Shown: positions 18,713 to 28,717, counted from the stretch's first letter. The stretch is DNA of 62,932 nt from Granulosicoccaceae bacterium (GCA_020629835.1 JAHDCO010000020.1:1-62932), one strand, 5' to 3'. The notes: a model not told the origin generated them from the letters alone. Numbers and translations: made by a program.

Positions 18713-21169
18713 ATGAGCAATAAACAAAAACTCGTTGTCGTGGGCAATGGTATGGCACCCGGGCGAATGCTGGAGCATTTGTTTGAACTGGATGCTTCTG
18801 CTTATGACGTCACCATCTTCAACGCAGAGCCAAGGGTAAACTACAACCGCTTAATGCTATCGCCCGTGCTATCGGGCGAGAAGCAATACGAAGACATCAT
18901 CACACACGACGATGCGTGGTACGAATCCCATGGTGTGACACTGCATAAACAAAGCAAAATCACCCAGATCGATCGCTCAGCAAAGTGTGTGGAATCAGAT
19001 ACCGGCATCAAAGCTGACTACGACAAGTTAGTCATAGCTACCGGTTCCTCACCGTTTATCATCCCGCTTCCCGGGCACGACGCTGAAGGTGTACTCACCT
19101 ATCGCGACTTAGACGATGTAGAGACCATGATCAAAACCGCCAATGAAGGCGGGCACGCCATCGTCATTGGTGGTGGTCTGTTGGGTTTGGAAGCGGCCGC
19201 TGGTTTACGAGCCCAGGGCATGGACGTCACCGTTGTGCATCTTGCGTCCACGCTGATGGAAAGGCAGCTGGATGCACCGGCGGGATACTTACTGGAGCAA
19301 GCGTTTGAAGACCTTGGCATCTCAGTGGTCACCGGCGCAAATACAAAGACCATCCTGACCGAGAACAATCACGTTGTTGGAGTTGAGCTTGAAGACGGCA
19401 CCGTCTTTGATGCGCGCATGGTAGTTATGGCGGTGGGTATACGCCCATCCTCCGAATTGGCTAAATCCATCGATTTGGAAACCAATCGAGGCATTGTGGT
19501 AACAGACAGCATGCACACATCTGATGAAGCGATATTTGCGTTAGGCGAATGCGCTGAACATCGTGGGATGTGTTACGGCTTGGTGGCTCCGTTGTACGAT
19601 ATGGCGAAGGTCATCGCCAAGCAACTCGTGGGTGACACGACTGCGCAATACACCGGATCTTCAACCGCGACAAAATTGAAAGTCACCGGAATCGATCTGT
19701 ACTCCGCCGGTGATTTTTCCGATGCCGCTGATCACGAAGAATTGGTGCTGCGCGATGGCTCGGCAGGTGTGTACAAGAAGATCGTACTGAAAGATAACAA
19801 GATCGTTGGTACGGTTTTGTATGGTGATACCAACGACGGTCCCTGGTATTTTGACTTATTAAAGAAGGCGGAGGACGTTTCAGAGTTTCGCGATACCTTG
19901 TTGTACGGTCAGGCGTACCAGACGGGAGACGCGCCGGACCCTACGGCAGCCGTTGCAGCCTTGCCAGATGATGCTGAGATCTGCGGTTGTAACGGCGTAT
20001 GCAAAGGGAAAATAGTTTCTGAAATTAGCGCTCTGAAACTGACCAATTTAGACGATGTAAGAGCACACACCAAAGCTTCAGCCAGTTGCGGTTCTTGCAC
20101 AGGATTAGTCGAACAAGTATTAAAACTGACCTTAGGTGACAGCTACCAAGTCGGTGCTGTGGTACCGATGTGCGGTTGTACCGACTTAGGCCATGCTGAT
20201 GTTCGCCAATTAATCAAGTCAAAGGGCTTAAAAAGCATTCCTCAAGTTATGCAAGAGCTTGAATGGAAAACCTCCTGCGGTTGTGCCAAATGCCGCCCTG
20301 CTCTGAACTACTACCTCGTTAGCGATTGGCCAGAAGAATACGCCGATGATTACCAGTCGCGTTTTATCAACGAACGCGCCCACGCGAATATTCAAAAAGA
20401 CGGTACCTACTCCGTCGTACCGCGGATGTGGGGCGGTATGACCTCCTCAAAGGAACTACGGGCAATAGCTGATGTGGTCGATAAGTACGACATTCCTTCG
20501 GTGAAAGTAACCGGCGGTCAACGCATCGATATGTTGGGTGTTAAAAAAGAGGACTTACCCTTAGTCTGGAAGGACTTGGGTAAAGTCGGTTTTGTCTCTG
20601 GCCATGCGTACGCAAAAGGGCTTAGAACGGTAAAAACCTGTGTAGGAACTGACTGGTGTCGATTCGGCACGCAGGATTCCACCGGCCTTGGTATTAAGTT
20701 AGAAAAATTCCTGTGGGGTTCCTGGACGCCAGCAAAAGTAAAACTGGGCGTATCGGGCTGCCCGCGTAATTGCGCGGAAGCTACCTGTAAAGATGTCGGT
20801 GTTATTTGCGTCGACAGCGGTTACGAAATCCACTTTGCCGGCGCTGCTGGATTAGATATCAAAGGCACCGAAGTGTATGGCTTAGTCAAAACCGAAGAGG
20901 AAGTGATTGAACACATCACAGCCCTTATACAAATGTACCGTGAACAAGGGCATTACCTGGAACGCATCTACAAATGGGCCAAGCGTATTGGCTACGACGA
21001 AGTGCGACGTCAATTGTTTGATGATGCAGAACGTCGCAAAGCCTACTACGACAACTTTGTTCATTCGCAGCGCTTTGCCCAGGTTGATCCTTGGAGCGAA
21101 CGCGTATCCGGTAAGGACAAGCACGAGTTCAACCCAATGGCCGTACTAAAAATGGAAGTGGCGGTATGA
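18713..21169 (+). CDS. nirB: Nitrite reductase (NADH) large subunit
   Basis: 818 aa, close to the 847 aa of E. coli NirB. The N-terminal FAD domain starts VVVGNGMAPGR, and the NADH domain has VIGGGLLGLEAA near residue 150. Two BFD-type [2Fe-2S] segments follow (ICGCNGVCKG with SCGSC, and MCGCTD with CGCAKC). The C-terminal sulfite/nitrite reductase half carries the siroheme and [4Fe-4S] ligands in CVGTDWC and GCPRNC. The enzyme reduces nitrite to ammonium with NADH in the cytoplasm. It starts 5 bp after the nrtCD stop and overlaps nirD by four bases, so it is co-expressed with nitrate uptake. Confidence 0.96.
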   Translation: MSNKQKLVVVGNGMAPGRMLEHLFELDASAYDVTIFNAEPRVNYNRLMLSPVLSGEKQYEDIITHDDAWYESHGVTLHKQSKITQIDRSAKCVESDTGIKADYDKLVIATGSSPFIIPLPGHDAEGVLTYRDLDDVETMIKTANEGGHAIVIGGGLLGLEAAAGLRAQGMDVTVVHLASTLMERQLDAPAGYLLEQAFEDLGISVVTGANTKTILTENNHVVGVELEDGTVFDARMVVMAVGIRPSSELAKSIDLETNRGIVVTDSMHTSDEAIFALGECAEHRGMCYGLVAPLYDMAKVIAKQLVGDTTAQYTGSSTATKLKVTGIDLYSAGDFSDAADHEELVLRDGSAGVYKKIVLKDNKIVGTVLYGDTNDGPWYFDLLKKAEDVSEFRDTLLYGQAYQTGDAPDPTAAVAALPDDAEICGCNGVCKGKIVSEISALKLTNLDDVRAHTKASASCGSCTGLVEQVLKLTLGDSYQVGAVVPMCGCTDLGHADVRQLIKSKGLKSIPQVMQELEWKTSCGCAKCRPALNYYLVSDWPEEYADDYQSRFINERAHANIQKDGTYSVVPRMWGGMTSSKELRAIADVVDKYDIPSVKVTGGQRIDMLGVKKEDLPLVWKDLGKVGFVSGHAYAKGLRTVKTCVGTDWCRFGTQDSTGLGIKLEKFLWGSWTPAKVKLGVSGCPRNCAEATCKDVGVICVDSGYEIHFAGAAGLDIKGTEVYGLVKTEEEVIEHITALIQMYREQGHYLERIYKWAKRIGYDEVRRQLFDDAERRKAYYDNFVHSQRFAQVDPWSERVSGKDKHEFNPMAVLKMEVAV

Positions 21170-21492
21170 ACAATCAGATAGATGCCTGGGTACAGGTGGG
21201 GGAAGTTAACGATATCCCTGTGCGGGGAGCCCGTTGCGTTCAGCATGAAGATACGACCATCGCCCTGTTTCGAAGTGCTACCGATGAAATCTTTGCGTTA
21301 GAAGATCGTTGTCCACACAAAAAGGGCCCACTGTCACAAGGCATCGTTCACGACGACTGTGTCACCTGCCCGCTGCACAATTGGGTTATCTCGTTGAAAA
21401 GTGGCGAAGCACAAGGTGCTGATTCTGGGAAAACGCGCTCTTATCCTGTAAAAGTCGTGGGTAAAGACGTATTGCTCGGGCTACCACAGTGA
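21166..21492 (+). CDS. nirD: Nitrite reductase (NADH) small subunit
   Basis: 108 aa Rieske-type protein of the NirD family. The motif pair is DRCPHKKGPLS and CPLHNW: in many NirD proteins the Rieske ligands are partly lost, but here both Cys-X-His motifs (C-P-H and C-P-L-H) are present, so cluster binding is plausible. It forms the NirBD complex for nitrite reduction. It overlaps nirB by four bases (ATGA) and nasA by four bases (GTGA). Confidence 0.94.
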   Translation: MNNQIDAWVQVGEVNDIPVRGARCVQHEDTTIALFRSATDEIFALEDRCPHKKGPLSQGIVHDDCVTCPLHNWVISLKSGEAQGADSGKTRSYPVKVVGKDVLLGLPQ

Positions 21493-24251
21493 GTAGCCCG
21501 GTCAAATCCACCTGCCCATACTGCGGTGTAGGCTGCGGCGTGTCCGTAGAGCAATCCCCTGATGGCAGTCTTACGGTCTCAGGGGACGAAAACCACCCGG
21601 CTAACTTTGGCCGGCTCTGTTCAAAAGGTTCAGCCCTGGGCGAAACGGTTGATTTGGAAGGTCGCTTACTTCAGCCGCTGATTAACGACAAAGCCACTGA
21701 CTGGTCAACCGCGCTGGATTTGGTGGCCAACACCTTTGCCCAGACCATTGAGCAACACGGGCCGGACTCTGTTGCGTTTTACTTATCCGGGCAACTGCTA
21801 ACCGAGGATTATTACGTAGCCAATAAGTTAATCAAAGGCTTTATGGGTACGGCAAACATCGACACAAACTCCCGGCTGTGCATGGCCTCGTCGGTGGCTG
21901 GGCACAAACGGGCGTTTGGTAGTGACACCGTACCCAACACCTACGAAGACCTGGAAAAGGCCGACTTGGTTGTACTGGTGGGTTCTAACCTAACGTGGTG
22001 CCACCCGGTCATCGCACAGCGTATCGAAGCAGCCCATGCCGAAAACGCATCGAAACACCTGGTGGTAATCGACCCAAAGAAAACGCGTACCGCCGATGTT
22101 GCGGATACCCACCTGGCGATTGAACCCGATTCCGATGGCGTGTTATTCCAGGGTTTGTTACGATGGTTACATCAACACGAATTGGTGGATGAAGCCTACA
22201 TCCAACAGCACACCGAAGGTTTTGAAAAATCACTGAGTGCCACAGAGGGGTGCGCACCCGAATACGTTGCCGAGCACACGGGATTAACCGTTGACGAAGT
22301 GATTGCGTTTTATACCTTGTGGGGGCGTACCGAACGGGTTGTCACTGGCTACAGCCAAGGCGTTAACCAATCCACCTGCGGTACGGACAAAGTCAACGCC
22401 ATTCTTAATTGCCATTTGGCCAGCGGTAGAATCGGAACCGAAGGTTCAGGGCCCTTTTCGTTAACCGGGCAACCTAACGCCATGGGCGGCCGCGAAGTGG
22501 GGGGGCTGGCCAATATGTTGGCCGCTCATATGGACATTGATAACCCAGACCATCAGGAAATTGCACGATTCTTTTGGAACGCACCAAATCTCGCAACGTC
22601 CGTCGGGCTCAAAGCGGTCGACATGTTCGATGCGGTTAAGCATGGAAAAATAAAAGCAATTTGGATTATGGCCACTAATCCAGTGGTATCGATGCCCGAA
22701 GCAAACAAGGTGCGTGATGCCTTGGAAACGTGCGATTTTGTTGTGGTGTCTGATGTGCTTGCGAATACCGACACCATCGCCACCGCGACTGTCAAACTGC
22801 CCTCGCTTGGTTGGGCGGAAAAAGATGGCACCGTAACCAATTCAGAAAGACGGATTTCAAGGCAACGCAGATTCTTGCCGGCCCCAGGAGACGCCAAGGC
22901 CGATTGGTGGCAGATGTGTGAGGTGGCAAAACGTATGGGGTGGTCTGAGAATTTCAGTTATTCAACGCCTGCGGACATCTTCAGAGAACATGCGTCCCTC
23001 ACAGCGTTTGAAAATGAAGGACACCGCGATTTAAACCTTGAAGAACTCGCGGAAATTTCCAATGAAGAGTATGACGCGTTAGTGCCATTCCAATGGGGTT
23101 GTGATGCCGACGGTAGTACCGAAAATAATCAGCGATTTTTTGCTGACGGAAAATTCTATACACCCAGCGGTAAAGCGCGATTTATTCCAATCAAGCCTGT
23201 TGAATCATTAAAAGCGGTTACCCATACGCAACCGAAAGTAAAAACGAACTCAGCTAAGCCGATACGCGCCTTGAGCACAAACCCCGACGGGAATCATGAA
23301 CTTCTTGTGTCTTTGAACACAGGCCGTGTGCGTGATCAATGGCACACCATGACGCGTACCGGAAAGTCAGCTCGATTAGCTGACCACTATGCAGAGCCTT
23401 ATTGCGAAATCAGCCACGTTGATGCGGTGCAACTGGGTGTGCAGGACGCCGAACTAATAAAATTATCTATAGCGGATACTTCTGTTGTATTGCGGGTACT
23501 AATCAGCAATGAACAAACCCAGGGCCATATCTTTGTGCCGTTTCATTGGAATGACCAATGGGCATCGGCAGCTCGCATAAACACACTCGTGGCCTCCGAT
23601 GTGGATCCTTTTTCCGGGCAACCCGCGCTAAAAAGTGGGCGTGTGACGATCAGTCGCGCGAACCTGCCCTACCATGGCTTTGTCGTCTCGAGAAAAAAGC
23701 CCTCGATTGATGGCTTAGACTATTGGGCACTGGCCAAGGCTCGTGAGGGTTGGCGATTAGAATTTGCGCTTAAACAGCGGCCTGACGATATCGACATGTG
23801 GATGAATCAATTCACATCCGGAGCCGAACCCACACACGCTTACGATTTCCAACGGCAAAGCTGGCGCCGCGCCGAGTTCAAGCAAGACCAACTTCAAAGT
23901 GTGGCTTACTTTGCGAAAGGTCTTGTTAGCGTCTCCCGTTCATGGGCAACGCAGTTGCTAACTGAAACCTTCGATAGACCGTGTACTCGCTATAACGTTC
24001 TGGCCGGTTTTCCCGGTGCAGGCGCAGTCGATAAAGGTGCCATTATTTGTGCCTGTATGAACGTTGGACTCAACGAGCTAACCGCCAGCATTCAGGCCGG
24101 AAATCAAAACGTTAATGCAGTTGGCGACGATACCAGCGCCGGAACCGGTTGCGGTTCTTGCCGCATCGATATACGAAAGCTGATTGATGCACATGAAGTA
24201 AAGCGAGCACCGACTCCGGTGCTAGCAGAAGCCGCTGTTGCTGTAAGTTAA
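21489..24251 (+). CDS. nasA: Assimilatory nitrate reductase, molybdopterin catalytic subunit
   Basis: 920 aa cytoplasmic molybdenum bis-MGD enzyme. It starts at GTG 21489, overlapping the nirD stop. The N-terminal [4Fe-4S] cysteines are C9, C12, C16 and C44 (CPYCGVGC and GRLCSKG). The Mo-MGD domains follow through residue about 750. A C-terminal BFD-like [2Fe-2S] domain (ICACMNVG with TGCGSC) near 845-895 lets it accept electrons without a separate small subunit. No NasB-type NADH reductase gene is in the window; NirB or a ferredoxin/flavodoxin may be the donor. It is the last gene of the nitrate operon, with no clear terminator after it. Confidence 0.95.
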   Translation: MSSPVKSTCPYCGVGCGVSVEQSPDGSLTVSGDENHPANFGRLCSKGSALGETVDLEGRLLQPLINDKATDWSTALDLVANTFAQTIEQHGPDSVAFYLSGQLLTEDYYVANKLIKGFMGTANIDTNSRLCMASSVAGHKRAFGSDTVPNTYEDLEKADLVVLVGSNLTWCHPVIAQRIEAAHAENASKHLVVIDPKKTRTADVADTHLAIEPDSDGVLFQGLLRWLHQHELVDEAYIQQHTEGFEKSLSATEGCAPEYVAEHTGLTVDEVIAFYTLWGRTERVVTGYSQGVNQSTCGTDKVNAILNCHLASGRIGTEGSGPFSLTGQPNAMGGREVGGLANMLAAHMDIDNPDHQEIARFFWNAPNLATSVGLKAVDMFDAVKHGKIKAIWIMATNPVVSMPEANKVRDALETCDFVVVSDVLANTDTIATATVKLPSLGWAEKDGTVTNSERRISRQRRFLPAPGDAKADWWQMCEVAKRMGWSENFSYSTPADIFREHASLTAFENEGHRDLNLEELAEISNEEYDALVPFQWGCDADGSTENNQRFFADGKFYTPSGKARFIPIKPVESLKAVTHTQPKVKTNSAKPIRALSTNPDGNHELLVSLNTGRVRDQWHTMTRTGKSARLADHYAEPYCEISHVDAVQLGVQDAELIKLSIADTSVVLRVLISNEQTQGHIFVPFHWNDQWASAARINTLVASDVDPFSGQPALKSGRVTISRANLPYHGFVVSRKKPSIDGLDYWALAKAREGWRLEFALKQRPDDIDMWMNQFTSGAEPTHAYDFQRQSWRRAEFKQDQLQSVAYFAKGLVSVSRSWATQLLTETFDRPCTRYNVLAGFPGAGAVDKGAIICACMNVGLNELTASIQAGNQNVNAVGDDTSAGTGCGSCRIDIRKLIDAHEVKRAPTPVLAEAAVAVS

Positions 24252-24332
24252 GGTAAAACGTTCTAGAGTTGACGGGCGACTGCGATATTGCATTTTGAGG
24301 TCCAAAGAGCTGTCAATCGCTGGAATTGATTT

Positions 24333-24848
24333 ATGGGAAATAAGGTAAATAAGTACCAGCACTTCACAATACCGAACACAAACGTCCATGTATTAGCTCC
24401 TGTGGCTGAACTTGATTTTTTTGATAGCCAATCGATTCAGTTATCGATGGCGCTCAGTCCTCTGGAAGCATGGAATCTCATGATGTCGAAACCAATGCCA
24501 ATTTTAAGCTTGGCATTTCGCGTTAGAGATGTCATATCCACAAAATTCGGAGTTAAGAAAATCGGGGCATTTTCAGGCATTTCGCGACAAACCGTGGAGG
24601 CTGGCGATAAACTAGACTTCTTTTTGGTTGAGCATATCTCCCAAGATGTTCTAACGCTTTCAGAGCGAGATCGACATTTGGACGTGTTGACATGCATCTC
24701 AACGGTAGGGAACGAGCTGACAATCACGTCATCAGTCCAAATTCACAATAACTTCGGGCGGGCCTATATGATTCCAGTTGCTCCAGCACACAAACTGATT
24801 GTACGTAGCTTCATGCGCACGCTTAAGAAGTCACTCTCATCGCAGTAG
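24333..24848 (+). CDS. DUF2867-like protein
   Basis: 171 aa soluble protein without signal peptide or membrane segment. The pattern of an SRPBCC-like fold (LSPLEAWNLMMSKPMP, then GDKLDFFLVEHIS, then LDVLTCISTVGNELTITSSVQ) resembles DUF2867 proteins of unknown function. It starts 81 bp after nasA on the same strand but is more A/T-rich in codon choice than the nitrate genes, so it may be an independent acquisition. The family call is by pattern memory and should be treated as moderate. Confidence 0.65.
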   Translation: MGNKVNKYQHFTIPNTNVHVLAPVAELDFFDSQSIQLSMALSPLEAWNLMMSKPMPILSLAFRVRDVISTKFGVKKIGAFSGISRQTVEAGDKLDFFLVEHISQDVLTLSERDRHLDVLTCISTVGNELTITSSVQIHNNFGRAYMIPVAPAHKLIVRSFMRTLKKSLSSQ

Positions 24849-24948
24849 AAGGGCGTAAGAGCGATCAACCGGTTTTGGTTTCAGCCATAGTAAATCTGAA
24901 ATAAGCTGCTAGATTTTCTAGAAATCTGCCTTCCAACCACCAAATGCC

Positions 24949-25548
24949 ATGTACACAACTCCTCGCTATAGGATTCAAGAAATTTGCCTGGATGACGCGG
25001 CAAATATGAACGTGCTCGCACAATTTTCCACCGACGCGGCCAAGCAAAATTCCTCCAAATGGTTGTCCACTAAGTCTGATGCAATGAAAGAACTCCGACA
25101 ATGTGTCATTCCGAGTAATTATTCACGTATGGCCACAAAAAATAATAGACCTGTCGGTTGGATTTCTTCTTTTCCGATAAACAAATTAGTCTGGGAAATA
25201 CACCCGCTTCTAATTGATCCAGACAATCACGGAGAAGGTATTGGCACGCACCTCGTCAAAGAGGTTGAACAGACACTTCGGGCGCGTGGCGTACAGACAA
25301 TACAAGTGTCAACGACCGATGCGACGAACGCGACAAATTTAAGCGAGAAAGATCTGTACATCGATCCACTGGGGGAACTGCAAAGACTTGATGTCAGAGA
25401 CGCAACGATTGGCCATGCCTTTAAATTTTGGGTTCGCTCTGGCTACAAAGTCGTAGGCGTTATACCGGATGCCGAAGGGATCGGAATACCGAGTATTTGC
25501 CTTGCAAAGCGTCTCGTACCCTTTTCGATTGAATCTCACTCGGACTGA
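24949..25548 (+). CDS. GNAT acetyltransferase, possibly aminoglycoside-type
   Basis: 199 aa. The acetyl-CoA binding motif A is visible in PLLIDPDNHGEGIGTHLVKE (pattern Q/HGxGxG/T), and motif B in FKFWVRSGYKVVGVIPDAEG. The C-terminal FWVRSGYKVVGVIPD segment resembles AAC(6')-type and related GNAT proteins, but substrate residues cannot be read by eye, so resistance should not be assumed. It is flanked by unrelated accessory genes and a pseudogene. Confidence 0.7.
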   Translation: MYTTPRYRIQEICLDDAANMNVLAQFSTDAAKQNSSKWLSTKSDAMKELRQCVIPSNYSRMATKNNRPVGWISSFPINKLVWEIHPLLIDPDNHGEGIGTHLVKEVEQTLRARGVQTIQVSTTDATNATNLSEKDLYIDPLGELQRLDVRDATIGHAFKFWVRSGYKVVGVIPDAEGIGIPSICLAKRLVPFSIESHSD

Positions 25549-25648
25549 ATTCTAAAACTCAAGACAGTAGCCCGCTCTTAATCATAACTATAAGCCACGC
25601 TCCTAAATAAAGCTCGTGAATCAATCGCTATGTGTTTATGTTTGATTC

Positions 25649-26141
25649 TTACTGCATACGCGGCATAACACTTCCTAACATATCTTCCATCACAACACTC
25701 GCATCAATCGCTTCATCAATCGAAACAACCTGTTTTCTCCCTTCAAGAAACCCGTTCATGGCAGCCTGAAAACCATCGCTGGGAGTTGGCATTGGCGCAT
25801 CAAACAATACTTTTGGATTGCCAGCTCGGGGGCTGAAGGCTACTCGTCCGCCATCAAGTACGATTACGCCACCTTCACAATAAATTTCTATCTTTAGTTC
25901 CAACTTAGGCGCGGCCGTACTTGCCCAGCAGTGGATGAGAGTCCCTGCTTTTATATGAATGTCGCATCACCTAGAGTGGCGAATGAGTGTTCCAAACCAA
26001 GGCACTTGGATGAGCTGCTGTCGATAATGTGTCAATATCAGGTTCAGTTATACCCACTAACTGAAACGCTTCAGTGGATCGGCACACGTCAAGATAGTCT
26101 TGTGTATGGACATGAGAAGTGGCTATAAACGCTATACGCAT
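25649..26141 (-). pseudogene. Decayed Gfo/Idh/MocA oxidoreductase with internal deletion
   Basis: On the minus strand, an ATG at 26141 opens MRIAFIATSHVHTQDYLDVC and VGITEPD, a typical N-terminal NAD-binding start of the family, but the frame hits a TAG near 25972. In another frame, starting after a TGA near 25970, the sequence continues with GTLIHCWASTAAPKLELKIE and then DAPMPTPSDGFQAAMNGFLEG up to the stop at 25649, which is the typical C-terminal end of the same family. Together about 150 residues remain of an expected 330-350, so the middle has been lost. The flanking region has no mobile element. Confidence 0.75.
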
Positions 26142-26283
26142 AACCGAGATTGACTTTGAAAAGCACCCTGACTCGAACAATCTAACATAGTGCTGACCAC
26201 TCGCTAAGTAGACGCAACTACGCCCCTACTGGCAGACAGTCATAGATCTATTCATGCAGCAGCAAATATTCGATGCAGAAGAC

Positions 26284-26778
26284 TTAATCTCCAAACTCTG
26301 GGCTAAAGACAAGTCGCCCTTCTGGACGCTGCCCTTTAAAGCGCTTCCACTGAACAATCTCGTCTGAAACACCTTGATATTGGATGCTCCCATCGGATAC
26401 AAATCCAAATCTGCGATAGTATTTTGGATCGCCTATTAACGCACACCCGTCTGCATTCATACCCTCGATTAAACGAAGCCCTTCATTAATTAAGTTGCTG
26501 CCAATACCCCTTCGCTGAAGGCTCGGCATCACAGAGACAGGTCCCAGGCCAACCCAGGAGTTAACTTTCTCCCCGATAGTAACCGGTGAAAAAGCAACGT
26601 GGGCTACTATCACGTCGTCCTTAACGGCAACCAGCGAGAGTATTAAATTTCCAGCAGCGCGTAGACCGTCAATAACAGCGGGTTCAGTTCCATCACTGTA
26701 GGACTTAGGAGCGAAGGCATCGGCTGTCAACTGATGGATGGCCTTTACATCATCAGGGCGTTCTCGACGTATTTCCAT
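26284..26778 (-). CDS. GNAT N-acetyltransferase, YhbS-like
   Basis: 164 aa. The opening MEIRRERPDDVKAIHQLTADAF, the GPVSVMPSLQRRGIGSNLI acetyl-CoA motif (Q/R-R-G-I-G) and the YYRRFGF motif B are typical of the YhbS group of predicted N-acetyltransferases. The substrate is unknown. It lies between the decayed oxidoreductase and the acyl-CoA ligase on the same strand, 50 bp from the ligase's stop. Confidence 0.8.
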   Translation of the reverse strand: MEIRRERPDDVKAIHQLTADAFAPKSYSDGTEPAVIDGLRAAGNLILSLVAVKDDVIVAHVAFSPVTIGEKVNSWVGLGPVSVMPSLQRRGIGSNLINEGLRLIEGMNADGCALIGDPKYYRRFGFVSDGSIQYQGVSDEIVQWKRFKGQRPEGRLVFSPEFGD

Positions 26779-26828
26779 GGTTCAATGACATCATTTATTG
26801 AGGGGCGGCCAATCACTACTCGCTGAAC

Positions 26829-28340
26829 TTACCATGGTTCAGCCGTACCATCATGCGCTGCACGAAGCACATTCTTCTGCACTTTACCCATCGTATTTCG
26901 GGGAAGTGCTTCCATCAACGCATAGTGTTGCGGTTGTTTAAACCGAGCGAGTTTTTGTCCAACCATTTCACGCACCTTGTCCAGATCCAAATCGGGTACT
27001 GAAGGCACAACCGCCGCAACAACACTTTCGCCAAAATCGCTGTGCGGTACACCGAACACAGCGCTTTCATTAATGCCTTCTATTTCGTTCAGTACGTCTT
27101 CGATTTCTTTCGGATAGATATTGTAGCCGCCAGAAATAATCAGATCTTTCGATCGACCAACAATACTAAGCCGGCCATCGCTGTCCTGCACACCCAGGTC
27201 ACCGGTTATAAAAAATCCGTTTTCTCGTAACTCTTCCGCCGTTTTTTCGGGCATGTTCCAGTAACCCTGAAACACATTATCCCCTCGCACCTCGATCGAA
27301 CCGATCTCACCCGCTGGCAATGCATCACCCGTTTCTGAATCGGTAATGGCGACTTCGGTTCCGGGTAGCGCATAGCCAACAGTACCTGCAACACGTTTCC
27401 CGTTATAGGGGTTGGATGTAATCATGTTAGTTTCTGTCATGCCGTAGCGTTCCAGAATTCGATGGCCGGTTCGTTCATAAAACATTACGTGTGTATCCGC
27501 CAACAGTGGTGCCGAACCTGATATGAACAAACGCATGTTTGACGTCAGCGTTTTGATGAAACCCGGTGATGCCAGCAAGCGAGTGTAAAACGTAGGTACA
27601 CCCATAAGAACGGAAGACTGTGGCAATTCGTTCTGAATAGCATCAATATCAAACTTCTCCATCAAACGCACGGTAGCGCCAGCTATAAGACTGGTATTCA
27701 ATGCGACAAACAAACCGTGAGTGTGGAAGATGGGTAGCGCATGGAGCAAACGATCAGATTCCGTCATTTGCCAGTGTTCGGTTAGCACCTGCGCGTTCGA
27801 TAGCAGGTTTTTATGCGTCAGCATGGCACCTTTAGAACGCCCGGTTGTGCCAGAGGTATAGAGCAAGGCAGCCAAACTGTCAGGGCCACAAGGCACTGTA
27901 TTGAAGGCCTCCGGCTTAGTGTTTGCTGCTGACTGCAGGGTTCCTCCGCCTTGCCCCAGTGTGAGCAGTGTTGCACCTTGCTCTGCTGCCAGCGCAGTCA
28001 GTTCTTTTTGACTTTTCGGGTCACATACGATGACCGTTGGCTGAGCATCCCGGACAAAATAGCTGACCTCTTCTAACGTATACGCATTGTTTAATGGTAG
28101 GTATACAGCACCCGCTTGAACCGTTGCCGCGTAGAGTGCAACCGTATCGCTGGTTTTAGGTGCCTGCACCAGGACGCGATCACCGGCTGATACCCCCACA
28201 TCAACTAACGCATGAGCCATTTGCGCTGCGCGTTGGATGAAATCCGCATAAGTTACCGCCGATCCATCGTCACACTGTAAAAATATTGATCGGTTGTTCT
28301 TGTGCGGCAGGATCAAAGCGTCGTACAAAACATTGGTCAC
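26829..28340 (-). CDS. Malonyl-CoA synthetase-like acyl-CoA ligase
   Basis: 503 aa adenylate-forming enzyme. The P-loop is LLYTSGTTGRSKGAMLT, followed by LLHALPIFHTHGLFVALN, and the C-terminal hinge is VGRSKDLIISGGYNIYPKEIE with the catalytic Lys in NTMGKVQKN. The short length and the HALPIFHTHGLF segment are characteristic of MatB-type malonate/methylmalonate:CoA ligases, though 3-hydroxypropionate or other short acids cannot be excluded. The start is GTG at 28340 with an AAGGGA site upstream. It faces the tetR gene across 377 bp. Confidence 0.8.
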   Translation of the reverse strand: MTNVLYDALILPHKNNRSIFLQCDDGSAVTYADFIQRAAQMAHALVDVGVSAGDRVLVQAPKTSDTVALYAATVQAGAVYLPLNNAYTLEEVSYFVRDAQPTVIVCDPKSQKELTALAAEQGATLLTLGQGGGTLQSAANTKPEAFNTVPCGPDSLAALLYTSGTTGRSKGAMLTHKNLLSNAQVLTEHWQMTESDRLLHALPIFHTHGLFVALNTSLIAGATVRLMEKFDIDAIQNELPQSSVLMGVPTFYTRLLASPGFIKTLTSNMRLFISGSAPLLADTHVMFYERTGHRILERYGMTETNMITSNPYNGKRVAGTVGYALPGTEVAITDSETGDALPAGEIGSIEVRGDNVFQGYWNMPEKTAEELRENGFFITGDLGVQDSDGRLSIVGRSKDLIISGGYNIYPKEIEDVLNEIEGINESAVFGVPHSDFGESVVAAVVPSVPDLDLDKVREMVGQKLARFKQPQHYALMEALPRNTMGKVQKNVLRAAHDGTAEPW

Positions 28341-28717
28341 GCAGTTTTCCCTTATCGAGATTCAAAAGTTAAGAAGGAGTTTACTTTTAAAGACCGATAA
28401 TTCGGCCCAAATCGCCACCATGACGATACCTACCCGATTTAGCGCCTATCAGAATCACAGAGCTAAGCCCACTTACCTTAAAGCCTTAACTATCAGCATT
28501 ACCTTCTGTCGAACTGCGCTATCGCGATCTTCGGAGTCAGCACAGCCCAAGAGGCAGGGCTTGTTAGGCTCAGGAGGCCCGAAAGCCAGATACTCGCGAC
28601 TTGCCAATCGGATAAAGAAAACCCTCAACGTGCTTTCATGCCCCGATACAGTAGGCGAAATAAATTTTTTCTGTACTGGTACTTGACAAAAATAAGACGA
28701 ACGGTCATATTTTCCAT
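28341..28717. promoter_or_regulatory. 377-bp divergent spacer with tetR promoter
   Basis: Near its right end a TTGACA at 28683-28688 is followed 17 bp later by CATATT, a reasonable sigma-70 pair for the tetR gene at 28718. The TetR half-site lies between these boxes. The remaining 340 bases toward the ligase gene show no gene, RNA or strong repeat that I can identify. Confidence 0.5.
28694..28708 (+). promoter_or_regulatory. Probable TetR operator at the tetR promoter
   Basis: The sequence AAGACGAACGGTCAT shares CGGTCATATTTT with the palindromic site at 29366-29377. It overlaps the spacer of the tetR promoter and would give autoregulation. Confidence 0.5.

Noticed and set aside
24949-25548. 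Calling the GNAT protein an aminoglycoside-resistance gene.
   Set aside because: Only general GNAT motifs and a loose likeness to AAC(6') are visible; resistance would need a specific alignment or assay.
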